Shown: one piece after another, positions 25,340 to 34,378 of the stretch
Layout of the letters: each line of letters starts with the position of its first letter
Position numbering within the stretch: position 1 is the stretch's first letter
DNA from: Lewinella sp. IMCC34191
GTDB taxonomy: Bacteria > Bacteroidota > Bacteroidia > Chitinophagales > Saprospiraceae
Reading direction: 5' to 3'
DNA length: 64,000 nt
Assembly (NCBI RefSeq): GCF_003390935.1
Contig: NZ_QNQZ01000001.1
Coordinates: 1,054,001-1,118,000, forward strand
Made by a program: the position numbers and the translations under genes
Notes under the pieces: model-generated
The model's input: only the letters and a program-made list of their open reading frames with translations
What the model was told of the DNA's origin: nothing
The model's database searches: none

Positions 25340-26026
25340 ATGCCGAAAATGCTTTTTACGGTCCTTTGGCTCCTCCTTTTCTGTTTCCCACTGGAGGTAG
25401 TTTACGGTCAGGTAGTTCGGGACTCCACGCCATCGAACCTGGCAGGCAATTACATCTTCCTTTCCCCGCTAAAAGTGCTCGATGGGTCCAATCCCGGCAT
25501 CCTCTACGGGGCGGGCAAAATCTGGCCATCCGGTTTCGGAGCGGAGATCGGACACCTTTACCTTATCTCCACCCCGGAACAGCGCGAACCGATCAGCGAC
25601 CTCCTGGGCGACCGCCTGCACCTTGGCATCAGAAAATATCTCGTGCGCCAGGCGGAACGACTTTCCCCCTACGTAGGCCTTCGCCTGGATCACCTACGCC
25701 GAAATCACCGCGCGGTCGTACCCATTGACGGCCGGAATAATGCGCAGGTGGTCGAGGCCACCTACCTGGATTCGGTCCGGGTAGAGAGCCGCATCACTAC
25801 CCTTAATGTAGTAGCGGGCATGGATAGCCGGAACGGTCGGATCTCCGCCGACCTGCTTATCGGACTCGGTATTCGCTGGCGGCGGGTCAATCACCTGGAC
25901 CGTATTCGTCCGGGAGACCGCTACGACTACGAGGGATACGCCGAGGATTTCATTGATTTCAACCAACCGGCCCGGGAAACGGCCTTCAGTATACCATTTG
26001 ATGTGCGGATGATTTACCGTTGGTGA
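25340..26026 (+). CDS. Secreted protein, probable outer-membrane barrel
   Basis: I do not recognise a named family. The 228-residue protein has a signal peptide (MPKMLFTVLWLLLFCFPLEVVYGQ) and then alternating short strands ending in an aromatic residue (FDVRMIYRW at the C-terminus). The final-tryptophan and strand pattern resemble small Bacteroidota outer-membrane beta-barrels of the DUF3575 or PorT-like kind. The last 13 bases overlap the convergent WbqC gene. It diverges from the dynamin-like gene with 64 bases between the two starts, so both promoters sit in a very small region. Confidence 0.65.
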   Translation: MPKMLFTVLWLLLFCFPLEVVYGQVVRDSTPSNLAGNYIFLSPLKVLDGSNPGILYGAGKIWPSGFGAEIGHLYLISTPEQREPISDLLGDRLHLGIRKYLVRQAERLSPYVGLRLDHLRRNHRAVVPIDGRNNAQVVEATYLDSVRVESRITTLNVVAGMDSRNGRISADLLIGLGIRWRRVNHLDRIRPGDRYDYEGYAEDFIDFNQPARETAFSIPFDVRMIYRW

Positions 26027-26589
26027 AGCAGCGTGCTAAGTTCCGGACCCAAACAAAAGAGCGCATCCAGAATGCTGAGGTCGTCGATAAAGCCGTGCCG
26101 ATCGGAAAAAGGCTGCGGATACGGAGGCACTCCGGTAGCGACCGGCACTTTACCTGCGCCTCCGCCGCAAAATTCGGTTGTGTGCTCCAAGTCAATGGGT
26201 AGCTGAAGCATTTCGAGGATCGTAGTCGTGATCCTCCAATTGTATGCCCATAGGTTCTCCGGTGAAGATCGGGTCACGGCAAACAACTGATCCGCATAAA
26301 ACTCGAAATACGGCGCGCGGCCGTAAGCGCTGCGGATGGCCTGCTCGTGCTGTCGGGCCCAGTCGGTGGTGTCGCTGATGGTGACCTCCCGTACCGGGGT
26401 CTGACTGTGTTTCCCTCCCTGCAGCGGGACACTCAGCAGCAGCGGTCCGTTGGCCGTAGCGATGCGGCAGCGATTTCGCCAGCCCCCTTTCTGGTAATTT
26501 TCGTGGGCCTCCCATTGCCATATTTCCTCCTCCATGGCTGCCAGAAACCAGGCGGTAGGGGGAAAATAGGCGGTTGAAGTCGTAAACAA
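26014..26589 (-). CDS. WbqC family protein
   Basis: A 191-residue member of the WbqC-like family, often found in polysaccharide loci but also as single genes in Bacteroidota; the biochemical role is not settled. Typical blocks are AYFPPTAWFLAAM near the start, HENYQKGGWRNRCRIA, LSVPLQGGK, AIRSAYGRAPYFEFYAD and WAYNWRITTTILEML. The only start that includes the family's N-terminal strand is TTG at 26589, so the start codon is uncertain. It converges with and overlaps the preceding plus-strand gene by 13 bases. Confidence 0.82.
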   Translation of the reverse strand: MFTTSTAYFPPTAWFLAAMEEEIWQWEAHENYQKGGWRNRCRIATANGPLLLSVPLQGGKHSQTPVREVTISDTTDWARQHEQAIRSAYGRAPYFEFYADQLFAVTRSSPENLWAYNWRITTTILEMLQLPIDLEHTTEFCGGGAGKVPVATGVPPYPQPFSDRHGFIDDLSILDALFCLGPELSTLLHQR

Positions 26590-26679
26590 ATTGTTAGGAA
26601 TTGATGAGGGAATGATTAGCCAAACATCTCATTGGACGACCCGTTTCCCGGGTAACTGAATTAATTAAACTATTCAATT

Positions 26680-27591
26680 ATGATTTCTACTAATAAATTA
26701 ACCGACCGCTACCGAAAGCAAGATCCCCTGAAGCAATATCCGGCGCCGCCCTTTCCCCGCCAGCCACAGGATCGTCCGGGTTCCGTGAATAAAATGGACC
26801 CCGAACCCGATCACGGGGAAGAAAGCTACGTAGGATTTGGCCGACTGGAAGACCGCAAGGCGCTGATCACCGGTGGTGACTCCGGTATAGGCCGCGCCGC
26901 GGCGATCGCGTTTGCCCGTGAGGGTGCCGACGTGGCCATTTGCTACCTGCCAAGCGAAGAGTCGAATGCGCAGGAGGTTGTCAGCCTGATCAAAGCAGAA
27001 GGCCGCAAAGCCGTTGCGATCCCCGGTGACATCGTCTCTGAAAAGTTCTGCCAGGAACTGGTGGAAAAGGCCGTGAGCGAACTCGGCGGACTGGATATTT
27101 TGGTCAATAACGCCGGTCGCCAGACCGCGCAGGCCCACATCGATGACCTGACCACCGAACAGTTCGACAATACGTTTAAGGTCAATGTATATGCGCCGTT
27201 CTGGATCACCAAGGCCGCTCTTAAGCATATGTCAGCCGGTGCATCCATCATTAATACCGCCTCCGTACAGTCCTTCGACCCATCAGCCAGCCTGATCGAT
27301 TACGCCCAGACCAAGGCGTCGAACGTGGCCTTCACGAAGGCGCTCGCCGCCCAGGTTGCCGAGAAAGGGATCCGGGTAAACGCCGTGGCTCCCGGACCGT
27401 TCTGGACACCGCTCCAGTCTTCGGGTGGACAGCCCCAGGACAAGATCGAGAAGTTCGGCAGTTCAACCTTGCTGAAGCGTCCCGGCCAGCCCGTGGAGCT
27501 TGCTCCGGTATACGTACTGCTCGCCTCCCAGGAAGCCAGCTACATTACCGGTGAGGTAATGGGCGCGACCGGCGGAGAGATGCCGTACTAA
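26680..27591 (+). CDS. SDR family oxidoreductase, YghA-like
   Basis: A 303-residue NAD(P)-dependent short-chain dehydrogenase of the extended-N-terminus group that includes YghA and general stress protein 39. About 45 residues precede the Rossmann domain, including the typical [16 protein letters not shown] stretch. The cofactor motif is TGGDSGIG, the strand-4 motif NNAG, the catalytic Ser is in INTASVQ, and the Y-x-x-x-K is YAQTK. Relatives reduce aldehydes or are induced by stress; the substrate is unknown. It is a single gene with an A+T-rich 90-base upstream gap. Confidence 0.88.
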   Translation: MISTNKLTDRYRKQDPLKQYPAPPFPRQPQDRPGSVNKMDPEPDHGEESYVGFGRLEDRKALITGGDSGIGRAAAIAFAREGADVAICYLPSEESNAQEVVSLIKAEGRKAVAIPGDIVSEKFCQELVEKAVSELGGLDILVNNAGRQTAQAHIDDLTTEQFDNTFKVNVYAPFWITKAALKHMSAGASIINTASVQSFDPSASLIDYAQTKASNVAFTKALAAQVAEKGIRVNAVAPGPFWTPLQSSGGQPQDKIEKFGSSTLLKRPGQPVELAPVYVLLASQEASYITGEVMGATGGEMPY

Positions 27592-27609
27592 GGCATAAAG
27601 CATAGTTAG

Positions 27610-27617
27610 TATCTTTG
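27610..27617 (+). promoter_or_regulatory. -7 promoter box TATCTTTG for ChaN-like gene
   Basis: TATCTTTG matches the Bacteroidota -7 consensus TAnnTTTG exactly and ends 24 bases before the ATG at 27642, allowing a short 5' leader. No clear -33 element was identified. Confidence 0.5.
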
Positions 27618-27641
27618 GCTGGACGATAAACGTCTGAGGCT

Positions 27642-28499
27642 ATGAGATTACTGTTAACGTGGATTAGTTTGTTGCTCGTGAGTGTCATGCTCCAGGCACA
27701 GACTAATCCACGTGCTTTTGCACTATATGATAAGAGAGGACGCGAAGTTCCCTTCTCCTATATGGCCCGCAACCTGCGGGAAGCGGATGTCATCCTGTTC
27801 GGTGAATATCACGACAATCCCATCTCTCACTGGATGCAGCTGGAGATCATCAAGGCGCTGGGAACTTACGATCTCGGCATGGAGATGTTTGAAACCGACG
27901 AGCAGGATGCCCTGTCCAAATTTATGGCCGACAGCCTCACCGTTGAAGAACTGGATCACTATACCGGAGGCGTCTGGCCGAACTTTCACACCGACTACCT
28001 GCCTATCCTCAATCGGGCCCGGCAAGACAGCGTAGCCGTCATAGCCACCAACATCCCGCGCCAATACGCGCAAATGGTTTTTCAGCGGGGGTTCATCTAC
28101 CTCAAAACGCTAAAGGGTTCGGAGCTTCAGCAATTGCCGCCCATTCCCCCACCCTTCGACCCCGAGCTTTCCAGTTATAAGGCAATGCAAATGCCTAATC
28201 AGTCCAGCCCGCACGGCGGAGAAAATTTCCCGAAGGCGCAGGCTATCAAGGATGCCACCATGGCCTGGCAGATCGTGAACCACGCGCGCCCTGGCCGACC
28301 CTTCCTGCACATCAACGGCAGCTACCACAGCGACCATTACGAAGGGATCGTATGGTACCTCCGGCAGTACCGTCCACAGCTTAAAGTGGTTACGATCAGT
28401 ACGCTCGAACAGAAAGATATGCGCAGGCTGCGACCCGAATCGGAGGGCACGGCAGACTTTATCCTGCTCGTTCCGGAAAACATGACTAAAACCTACTGA
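27642..28499 (+). CDS. ChaN-like haem-binding/iron-regulated protein
   Basis: A 285-residue exported protein of the ChaN family (haem-binding, iron-regulated uptake). It has a signal peptide (MRLLLTWISLLLVSVMLQAQ) and the diagnostic blocks VILFGEYHDNPISHWMQLEII, LGMEMFETDEQ and FLHINGSYHSDHYEG. In characterised ChaN, tyrosines coordinate stacked haems, and Y55 of EYHDNP is a candidate here. A role in haem or iron uptake at the cell envelope is likely but not certain, since many Bacteroidota relatives are uncharacterised. It overlaps the convergent diacylglycerol kinase gene by seven bases. Confidence 0.85.
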   Translation: MRLLLTWISLLLVSVMLQAQTNPRAFALYDKRGREVPFSYMARNLREADVILFGEYHDNPISHWMQLEIIKALGTYDLGMEMFETDEQDALSKFMADSLTVEELDHYTGGVWPNFHTDYLPILNRARQDSVAVIATNIPRQYAQMVFQRGFIYLKTLKGSELQQLPPIPPPFDPELSSYKAMQMPNQSSPHGGENFPKAQAIKDATMAWQIVNHARPGRPFLHINGSYHSDHYEGIVWYLRQYRPQLKVVTISTLEQKDMRRLRPESEGTADFILLVPENMTKTY

Positions 28500-28888
28500 G
28501 GCCGCAGGTACGGTTCGTGCCACCAGATCGCATCGGCGATCAGCAAGAGGGCCACGATTCCGGAGAAAACGGCGGTAAAGAGTACGGCCGCCGCGGCTAC
28601 GTCCTTTGCTTTGCCGGCCAGGACGTGATAATCCGGGCTTACGAGATCGACGACGTACTCAACCGCTGTATTCAAAGCTTCTGCGGCGAGCACCATGCCG
28701 GAACAGAGGAGTACGGCCACCCATTTCCACAGGGGAAATTCCAGCCACCAGGAGACGATCATGATCCCCGCGAAAGCGAGCATGTGGATCTTGGATGGAG
28801 CGTGATTCCGAAGCAGGTCGTACGCCCCCTGGAAGGCATAGCCGAATGCGGAAAGTCGACCCCGCGAATAGATGATTAAACGCTTCAT
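28493..28888 (-). CDS. dgkA: Diacylglycerol kinase family protein
   Basis: A 131-residue integral membrane kinase of the DgkA/UndPK family with three hydrophobic helices. The signature E-A-L-N-T-A-V-E motif (LAAEALNTAVEYVVDLV) carries the catalytic glutamate and the nucleotide-binding region; AKDVAAAAVLFTAVFSG follows. Gram-positive-type members phosphorylate undecaprenol and Gram-negative types diacylglycerol; sequence alone does not decide. The gene lies downstream of the haloperoxidase and small membrane protein genes on the same strand, 38 bases away. Confidence 0.9.
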   Translation of the reverse strand: MKRLIIYSRGRLSAFGYAFQGAYDLLRNHAPSKIHMLAFAGIMIVSWWLEFPLWKWVAVLLCSGMVLAAEALNTAVEYVVDLVSPDYHVLAGKAKDVAAAAVLFTAVFSGIVALLLIADAIWWHEPYLRPQ

Positions 28889-28926
28889 GGTTTATTCAAG
28901 CAGCGGTTTAGGCCACATGTTCGGGC

Positions 28927-29187
28927 CTATAGCCAGCCTATTTCCCCGTTCAGTACAATGTATCCGACGAGTGCTGCCAGGGGGGATACCCAGGCCGTAA
29001 ACACGAATTGGTAGTATCGGCTGCTGACCCGACTGGGCTCGATCATCTCCACCAGGAAGCTCAGCAGCCAGATCGCCAGGGCAATGGTTCCGAGCACCGC
29101 CGAGATGAGGGTACCGAAATAAGGATCGGCAACAAATAGCAGCAGATAAATGATAAGTTGGCCGATTACCGCGAGGAGCAGGTTCAC
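28927..29187 (-). CDS. Small membrane protein
   Basis: An 86-residue hypothetical protein with three hydrophobic stretches (about residues 2-22, 25-47 and 60-80) separated by short charged loops (MIEPSRVSSRYY). No family recognised. It starts with GTG, and GTGA overlaps the haloperoxidase stop by four bases. That tight coupling and the clean membrane profile argue it is a real gene. Probably cotranscribed with the haloperoxidase-like lipoprotein. Confidence 0.65.
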   Translation of the reverse strand: MNLLLAVIGQLIIYLLLFVADPYFGTLISAVLGTIALAIWLLSFLVEMIEPSRVSSRYYQFVFTAWVSPLAALVGYIVLNGEIGWL

Positions 29188-30554
29188 CGCGGGCGATCCT
29201 CGGTGATCATTACGCGGGTACGGAGGGTTTCCAGTACGTGCTTCCCCACGGATTCCCCCTGGGCGATTCCGTAGTCGATAGCGGGCCGGTAATGGATGCC
29301 CCCGTATAGCCGGCTAACGGCCGCTTCCTCGCTGGCGGCCAGAAAGCTGGGAAAGCTACGCGTAGGCAGGTCGTATTCTTCCTCGCTATCGTCGTCGAAG
29401 GCAAAGTTGTCGCCGTAAATGTCCGTCAGGACGATGGCACACGCCCGACTAACCACCGAGTGACCGCTGGTGTGCTCGGGGAAGGGAGGCGTCTGCAGCA
29501 GGGGCCGCCACTCCTGATCGATATGACGATTGATGAAGGTTTCGGGCCGTACCAGCTTGCTGCGGTACTTCTCATCCCAACAGCTGATAAAGGCGTCGAA
29601 CATCGCGATACTGGTTGCCGCGTAGGTTTCTACCGTACGGGCAAAATCGGCATCGGCCTGACGGGCCGCGATGGACGCGATGTTGATCCAGTGCCCCCCC
29701 GGGGTGATCTTCTTCGTGGCGAACATCAGGTGACCGACCGTATGACTGACGTAAGGATTGCAGTCCCAGAACTGCGCGATGGCCTGCCGCTGAACGGACT
29801 CTTGCTCATCAACGCCGGTGAATACGGAGTACACTTCGTTGACCTCGGCCATCCACTTACTATCGGGGTCGAGGCTGTACTCGGTGGGCGGCGGCGGGAT
29901 AAACTGGTTGGCGCTATCGAGCGTGAAGGGGCGGATCTTCATCCAGCTCGGCTCGATCCCATCCATATAATCCGGCGGCGTGGGCTGCCACTTCGATTCA
30001 TCGTTGGTGATAGAGTACTTGGGGAAAGTGCGGGTTTGCTTGTACATATCGCCGTCGTACCACGCGATCACGTGATCGGCTACGGCTTCTCCGTAAGTGA
30101 CGGAGGCATCGAAGACCTCAATGGGCATACGGATCTGTTGCAGCTCGGCGAACAACTGCTCCCGGTAGGCGTCCATTTTGTCCTCGCTAAAAATCAGGCT
30201 CTTGCCGACCTTCCACTGGGCAACCATGGCGGCGACCGGATAGGCAATTTCCACGTTGGCGGGGGGAGCCGGTACCGGTTCGAGGTGGGCGATCTGACCG
30301 GACAGGCTGACCAGATTGGGGTCACCAGCGGCCATGGCCTCGTATCCGGCAATGCTGGAATAGGAGTAGATGCGGCTGGCTACCGGCGGCGAGAATATAT
30401 CGTGAACGATGACGTCCGTCAACTGCTTAACCGAACGGTGATACAACTCCGGATCGGCGACCTCGCGGGCGTAATCCGGGTTGATGTCTTCCTCACAGGC
30501 GGAGAGTACACCGAGCAACAGAAAGAAACAGAGTAATCGACTTATTCGCTTCAT
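29184..30554 (-). CDS. Vanadium haloperoxidase-like PAP2 lipoprotein
   Basis: A 456-residue lipoprotein of the PAP2/vanadium haloperoxidase superfamily. Signal peptide and lipobox are MKRISRLLCFFLLLGVLSAC, with the lipid cysteine at residue 20. The three vanadate/phosphate motifs are visible: K-x6-RP-like KYRSKLVRPETF, the SGH motif in PEHTSGHSVVSR, and SRLYGGIHYRPAIDYG. The last is nearer the haloperoxidase form (R-x-x-x-G-x-H-x-x-x-D). The frame extends to 30821, but the upstream part lacks any signal peptide and ATG at 30554 is chosen. It may oxidise halides or act as a phosphatase on the cell surface or in the periplasm. Confidence 0.85.
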   Translation of the reverse strand: MKRISRLLCFFLLLGVLSACEEDINPDYAREVADPELYHRSVKQLTDVIVHDIFSPPVASRIYSYSSIAGYEAMAAGDPNLVSLSGQIAHLEPVPAPPANVEIAYPVAAMVAQWKVGKSLIFSEDKMDAYREQLFAELQQIRMPIEVFDASVTYGEAVADHVIAWYDGDMYKQTRTFPKYSITNDESKWQPTPPDYMDGIEPSWMKIRPFTLDSANQFIPPPPTEYSLDPDSKWMAEVNEVYSVFTGVDEQESVQRQAIAQFWDCNPYVSHTVGHLMFATKKITPGGHWINIASIAARQADADFARTVETYAATSIAMFDAFISCWDEKYRSKLVRPETFINRHIDQEWRPLLQTPPFPEHTSGHSVVSRACAIVLTDIYGDNFAFDDDSEEEYDLPTRSFPSFLAASEEAAVSRLYGGIHYRPAIDYGIAQGESVGKHVLETLRTRVMITEDRPR

Positions 30555-30672
30555 AGTAAGTGCTGATTTAAGGCAACGTATCTGACAGCACGTCTTCGTG
30601 GGGTCTTCAAAGGTACGAATCGCTCGCAATTCTTGAGCGGCGAGTCGCCGACAATGTCCCGATTTGCCTGCC

Positions 30673-31608
30673 TTAACGGCAAAATTCAGCGCTTTGGACC
30701 AGTAGGAAGGAGTCGACCATTCGGGCATACGCCCCCGGTCGCCAGACAATATTGTGGGCGTGCCATGCTCCCCAGTCGAGGGGACGGTAGGTGAGCAAGT
30801 CCGCCTGGACTCGTTCGGCAATCAAATCCGACTGCCGGGGAGCGGTCAGGGTATCTTGGCGCGAATGGACGAGTAGTACGGGCGAAGCGATTTGATCGGC
30901 ATACGCTACCGGGCTGGCCGCCGCGAAGTCCGTTCCGTTACGCACCCCGACCCAGGCAAAGGTTCCGGGGGTGAGTAGCGACAATACGGGGCCGAAATCC
31001 CGCACTCCGCGTTCGGTGATGGCGGTTTCCCAGTCAGCATACGGGCTTTCGGCCACGAGGAATGCCGGACGTATACTTCCCGAACCGGCGGCTATCAGGG
31101 CCGCAGCCGCACCCCAGCTTTCGCCCACCCAGCCGATCCGGTCGTCCGATAAACCCGTCAACTCCTTCAGGTATTGGTGCGCGGCAATAAGATCGGATGC
31201 TTCGTTGACCCCACCGGTTGCGTACGCCTCGTCACTTTCGCCGAAACCGCGATGATCATACAGGAGCAGGTCACAGCCACAGTGGTCAAATAGCGGTGTA
31301 TACTTTAGCATCGCGACCCGGGTATCGTGGTAACCGTGGGCCAGTAAGATGCCACAGGTTGCGGTATCCCGGCGGTACCACCATCCCCGAAGAATAAGGT
31401 CATCCACCGGGCTTCTGAAGCTGACCCTTTCGCGTGGTGGAAGGCTTGCCTCGATACTATCCAGATTGAGGTGCCATCGCTCCCTGCCAATCCGATAGGA
31501 CTCCTCCAGGCTACGGTGGGGTGTGTCGAGTACCATCCCGCTGACGAAGAAAGTGATCACGAGATAAATCAGCAGGATAGCCCCCAGGGCGACAAGTAGA
31601 TTCTTCAT
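30673..31608 (-). CDS. Alpha/beta hydrolase, membrane-anchored
   Basis: A 311-residue alpha/beta hydrolase with a single N-terminal hydrophobic segment (NLLVALGAILLIYLVITFFV) that may anchor it in the inner membrane. The nucleophile elbow is G-E-S-W-G in IGWVGESWGAAAAL; the oxyanion HGYHD and the DHRGFGESDE loop match BEM46/YfhR-like hydrolases. The acid is probably the D of VHSRQDTLT and the histidine that of WHAHN near the C-terminus. ATG at 31608 fits the anchor; the frame is open to 31662. Substrate unknown. It is divergent from gldG with 65 bases between starts. Confidence 0.85.
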   Translation of the reverse strand: MKNLLVALGAILLIYLVITFFVSGMVLDTPHRSLEESYRIGRERWHLNLDSIEASLPPRERVSFRSPVDDLILRGWWYRRDTATCGILLAHGYHDTRVAMLKYTPLFDHCGCDLLLYDHRGFGESDEAYATGGVNEASDLIAAHQYLKELTGLSDDRIGWVGESWGAAAALIAAGSGSIRPAFLVAESPYADWETAITERGVRDFGPVLSLLTPGTFAWVGVRNGTDFAAASPVAYADQIASPVLLVHSRQDTLTAPRQSDLIAERVQADLLTYRPLDWGAWHAHNIVWRPGAYARMVDSFLLVQSAEFCR

Positions 31609-31616
31609 TGACGCAC

Positions 31617-31624
31617 CGAATTTA
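31617..31624 (-). promoter_or_regulatory. -7 promoter box TAAATTCG for the hydrolase gene
   Basis: Minus strand TAAATTCG (TAnnTTYG form) ends eight bases before the ATG at 31608, in the divergent region shared with gldG. It supports the shorter start of the hydrolase. Confidence 0.35.
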
Positions 31625-31673
31625 CAATCGACCGCGTTACCCTGTCCAATTCCTATCTTCACGCCCGGTTATC

Positions 31674-33398
31674 ATGGCGTCACTCGAGAAAAAACATCGC
31701 TTCCAGTCGCTGCTGCAGTTCGTGCTGGCGGTGGGCCTGCTCATCGTCATCAACGTATTGGCCAATGCCCGCCTCGGCGGCACCCGCCTGTATTCCGCGC
31801 TGGACCTCACGGAGGACGGCCGGTACACGCTTACCGACAATACCATTCGAAGCCTGGACTCGCTGCGGGAACCGATCTACGTCCGCATCCTTTTGGATGG
31901 CGACTTACCCGCCAGCTACGATCGACTCCGCACGCGCGTAGCGGAAACCCTCGAAGATTTCGCGGGCTATACCGATGCGATCGAGTATGAATTCGTAGAC
32001 CCCCTTGCCGGCGATCCGGAAGATATCCGGGAGCGGCAGGAAGCCATGCTCGAGGATGGCATCGTCCCGCTGACCGATTACCAGCAGACGGCCGGCGAGC
32101 GCACCACCAAGGCTATTTATCCCTACGCCCTGTTTTACTACGGTAATCGCTACCGGGTAGTGCCCATGCTCGAGACGACCCGACCCGACGTACCGCTGGC
32201 CAACCAGTTGAATCAGGCGGAAAACCTGATCGAGTATAAATTCATGCAGGCGATCACCAGTCTGACCAATAACCGGAAACCGATCGTCGGATTCACGCTC
32301 GGCAACGGCGAACTCGGTGCGCGGGCCACGGCGGACCTGGTATCGGAACTTCGCAAGGATTACGACGTCGGTCCGGTGTACCTCGACAGTTTCGCCACGA
32401 TCCCCCAGCAAATTCAGGTGCTCATCGTAGCCAAACCGACCATTCCGTTCACCGACTTTCAGGCCTTCAAACTGGACCAATACGTCATGAACGGCGGCAA
32501 AGTCCTGTGGGCGATGGATGCGGTCGCCATGGATTTCGACAGTCTCCGTGCGACCGGGGAGGCCTATCCGCAAACGCGGGAATTGGGATTGGAGGATCTT
32601 TTCTTCAAATATGGCTTCAGGCTTGGTAATCAACTGGTGCTCGACCTGGTGAATACGCCTATCCCCATCGTGACGACTCAGGGGCAGTCGGGTCCGAAGC
32701 CCACCCTGGTGCCCTTCCCATACCACGTACTGGCCCTACCGGATTCCGACCACCCGATCGTTCAGAACATCGATGGCGTAGACATGCGCTACCCAACCCT
32801 CATCGAGCAGCTGGAGGCCGGCCCGGGCGTCCGGGAAACCGTGTTACTATCCAGCAGCAGCAACAGCCGCCGCCAGCGTCTTCCGTCCCCGATCGATCTC
32901 GACGCCCAAAAGTTCAGCGTCGATTTGGACCGCTTCAACGAAGAAAATCTTCCCCTTGCGATCCTGTTGGAGGGCAAATTCGAAAGCCCCTACGCGAATC
33001 GACTGAGCCGCGAGAACGAGGCCGTGCTCCGGCAGAGCGGCATGACCTATCGCTCCGAATCGGTTCCCACTTCGATGATCGTAGTCAGCGACGGCGACGT
33101 GATGGCCAACAGCGTCAATAACCGCGGAGAGATCGGGTTCCTGGGGGTCAATCCTTATTCGAAGATTCCCTACGCCAACAAGGCATTTATGCTCAACGCC
33201 ATCGAGTACCTCCTGAATCCGGATGGGGTGATAACCAGCCGGAGCAAGCAGGTAAAGCTGCGGCTACTGGATCAGAACCGCGCGCTGGCCGAAGCCGGCT
33301 ACTGGCGTGCCCTGAACCTGGCCGTCCCGCTGGTCGCACTGGGCATCTTCGGTTGGCTGTTTAATTATCTACGCCGGCGTCGGTACGCCCGAAACTGA
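31674..33398 (+). CDS. gldG: Gliding motility ABC-transporter-associated protein GldG
   Basis: GldG is the membrane-anchored partner of the ABC permease GldF in the Bacteroidota gliding machinery. The 574-residue protein has an N-terminal helix (LLQFVLAVGLLIVINVLA), the family's DLTEDGRYTLTDNT and IYVRILLDGDLPASYDRL blocks, a long exported ABC-type uncharacterised domain (GFTLGNGELGA), and a C-terminal membrane helix (LNLAVPLVALGIFGWLFNYLRRRRYARN). ATG at 31674 is chosen; the frame extends to 31608 but that part is not family-like. No gldF lies next to it, whereas in Flavobacteria the two are adjacent. It is followed six bases later by a DUF4340-like gene. Confidence 0.88.
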   Translation: MASLEKKHRFQSLLQFVLAVGLLIVINVLANARLGGTRLYSALDLTEDGRYTLTDNTIRSLDSLREPIYVRILLDGDLPASYDRLRTRVAETLEDFAGYTDAIEYEFVDPLAGDPEDIRERQEAMLEDGIVPLTDYQQTAGERTTKAIYPYALFYYGNRYRVVPMLETTRPDVPLANQLNQAENLIEYKFMQAITSLTNNRKPIVGFTLGNGELGARATADLVSELRKDYDVGPVYLDSFATIPQQIQVLIVAKPTIPFTDFQAFKLDQYVMNGGKVLWAMDAVAMDFDSLRATGEAYPQTRELGLEDLFFKYGFRLGNQLVLDLVNTPIPIVTTQGQSGPKPTLVPFPYHVLALPDSDHPIVQNIDGVDMRYPTLIEQLEAGPGVRETVLLSSSSNSRRQRLPSPIDLDAQKFSVDLDRFNEENLPLAILLEGKFESPYANRLSRENEAVLRQSGMTYRSESVPTSMIVVSDGDVMANSVNNRGEIGFLGVNPYSKIPYANKAFMLNAIEYLLNPDGVITSRSKQVKLRLLDQNRALAEAGYWRALNLAVPLVALGIFGWLFNYLRRRRYARN

Positions 33399-33403
33399 TC
33401 CTC

Positions 33404-34378
33404 ATGCAGCGAACGCTTCTACTGCTTATCGCCGTGGTCGTCCTCGGAGGCGTAGCCTACTTCGCCACCTTAGACCCAACCCGGACCGAGCCGGTCGACG
33501 ATCGGACCTTCGCCTACCCGAACACGGATGACATCGCCCGCATCTTCATTGCAGACCGAGCGGGCAACCGGGCGGAACTGACCCGGGGTGGTCCGACGGG
33601 CTGGCGCTACTACGACTATCCGGCCAACGCCAACGCGATGAAGAACCTGCTGCAGGCCGTAGAACAATTGGAGGTGCGCAGCCTGCCCGCCTCTACCGCC
33701 GTACCGAATCTGGTCCGCAACCTCGCCGGTGGGGGTATCCTCGTGCAGTTGTTCGACCGGGAAGGCACGAAACTGCGCGGCTACTATATCGGTGGCGGGG
33801 CCAGCGGAGAGCTCGGGACCGCCGCGATCGTAGAGGGCAGCGATAACCCCTACATCGTGCATCTACCGATGTGGAGCGGCAACGTACGCCACCGGTTCAA
33901 CCTGCAGGGGGACGAGTGGCGCTCCAAAGTGCTTTTTGACGTTGACCCCCGGGAAGTGGAATATCTAAGCATCGATTATCCGCGGCAGGGAAGCAAGGGA
34001 TTCCGGATGGAAAAGGCGGAAGAGGGAAGTTTTCGGGTCAGTCCGCTAGTTGCTTCGGCCGGGCCCGTTAAGGAAGTGCCCTTCGGCCTGGCGGAAGGAG
34101 TCCTGAGCCGGTACGAACGGTACTTCATCAGTCGGTACCAAAACCAGGACGTGGCCGGCAAGCAAGCCGTGGAAGGGAGGCTGCCATTCGCGACCATCCG
34201 TATCAAGGAAGCTGGAAAGGAAGAGCAAGTGGCGGAAATTTATCCGCAGTACCGCTTTCCGGATTCGCCGGACCAGGAATTGATGGCCTATCACGCATAC
34301 ATCAACGACGGGCGGGACTGGGCCCTACTTGCCGTAGAAACCACCCAACCCTTACTAGTCGGCTATGATTCGTTCTAG
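33404..34378 (+). CDS. DUF4340-like envelope protein
   Basis: A 324-residue protein with an N-terminal membrane anchor or signal (QRTLLLLIAVVVLGGVAYFATL) and DUF4340-like repeats (FAYPNTDDIARIFIADRAGNRAELTRG, VEYLSIDYP). DUF4340 proteins are often encoded beside GldG-type ABC-2 auxiliary proteins in other bacteria, which fits the six-base spacing to gldG. A structural or accessory role for the exporter is likely, not enzymatic. It overlaps the next gene by 14 bases, so all four genes from gldG to 36975 form one operon. Confidence 0.7.
   Translation: MQRTLLLLIAVVVLGGVAYFATLDPTRTEPVDDRTFAYPNTDDIARIFIADRAGNRAELTRGGPTGWRYYDYPANANAMKNLLQAVEQLEVRSLPASTAVPNLVRNLAGGGILVQLFDREGTKLRGYYIGGGASGELGTAAIVEGSDNPYIVHLPMWSGNVRHRFNLQGDEWRSKVLFDVDPREVEYLSIDYPRQGSKGFRMEKAEEGSFRVSPLVASAGPVKEVPFGLAEGVLSRYERYFISRYQNQDVAGKQAVEGRLPFATIRIKEAGKEEQVAEIYPQYRFPDSPDQELMAYHAYINDGRDWALLAVETTQPLLVGYDSF

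Noticed and set aside
26621-26665. Inverted repeat with ACCC/GGGT before the SDR gene
   Set aside because: Only four pairs with a pyrimidine loop; not distinguishable from chance.
29460-30536. Open frame of 358 codons opposite the haloperoxidase-like gene
   Set aside because: The minus strand shows the lipobox and three PAP2 motifs; the plus frame is a shadow.
30555-30672. GGCGAGTCGCC inverted repeat as a terminator after the hydrolase gene
   Set aside because: The loop would be too short and there is no T run.
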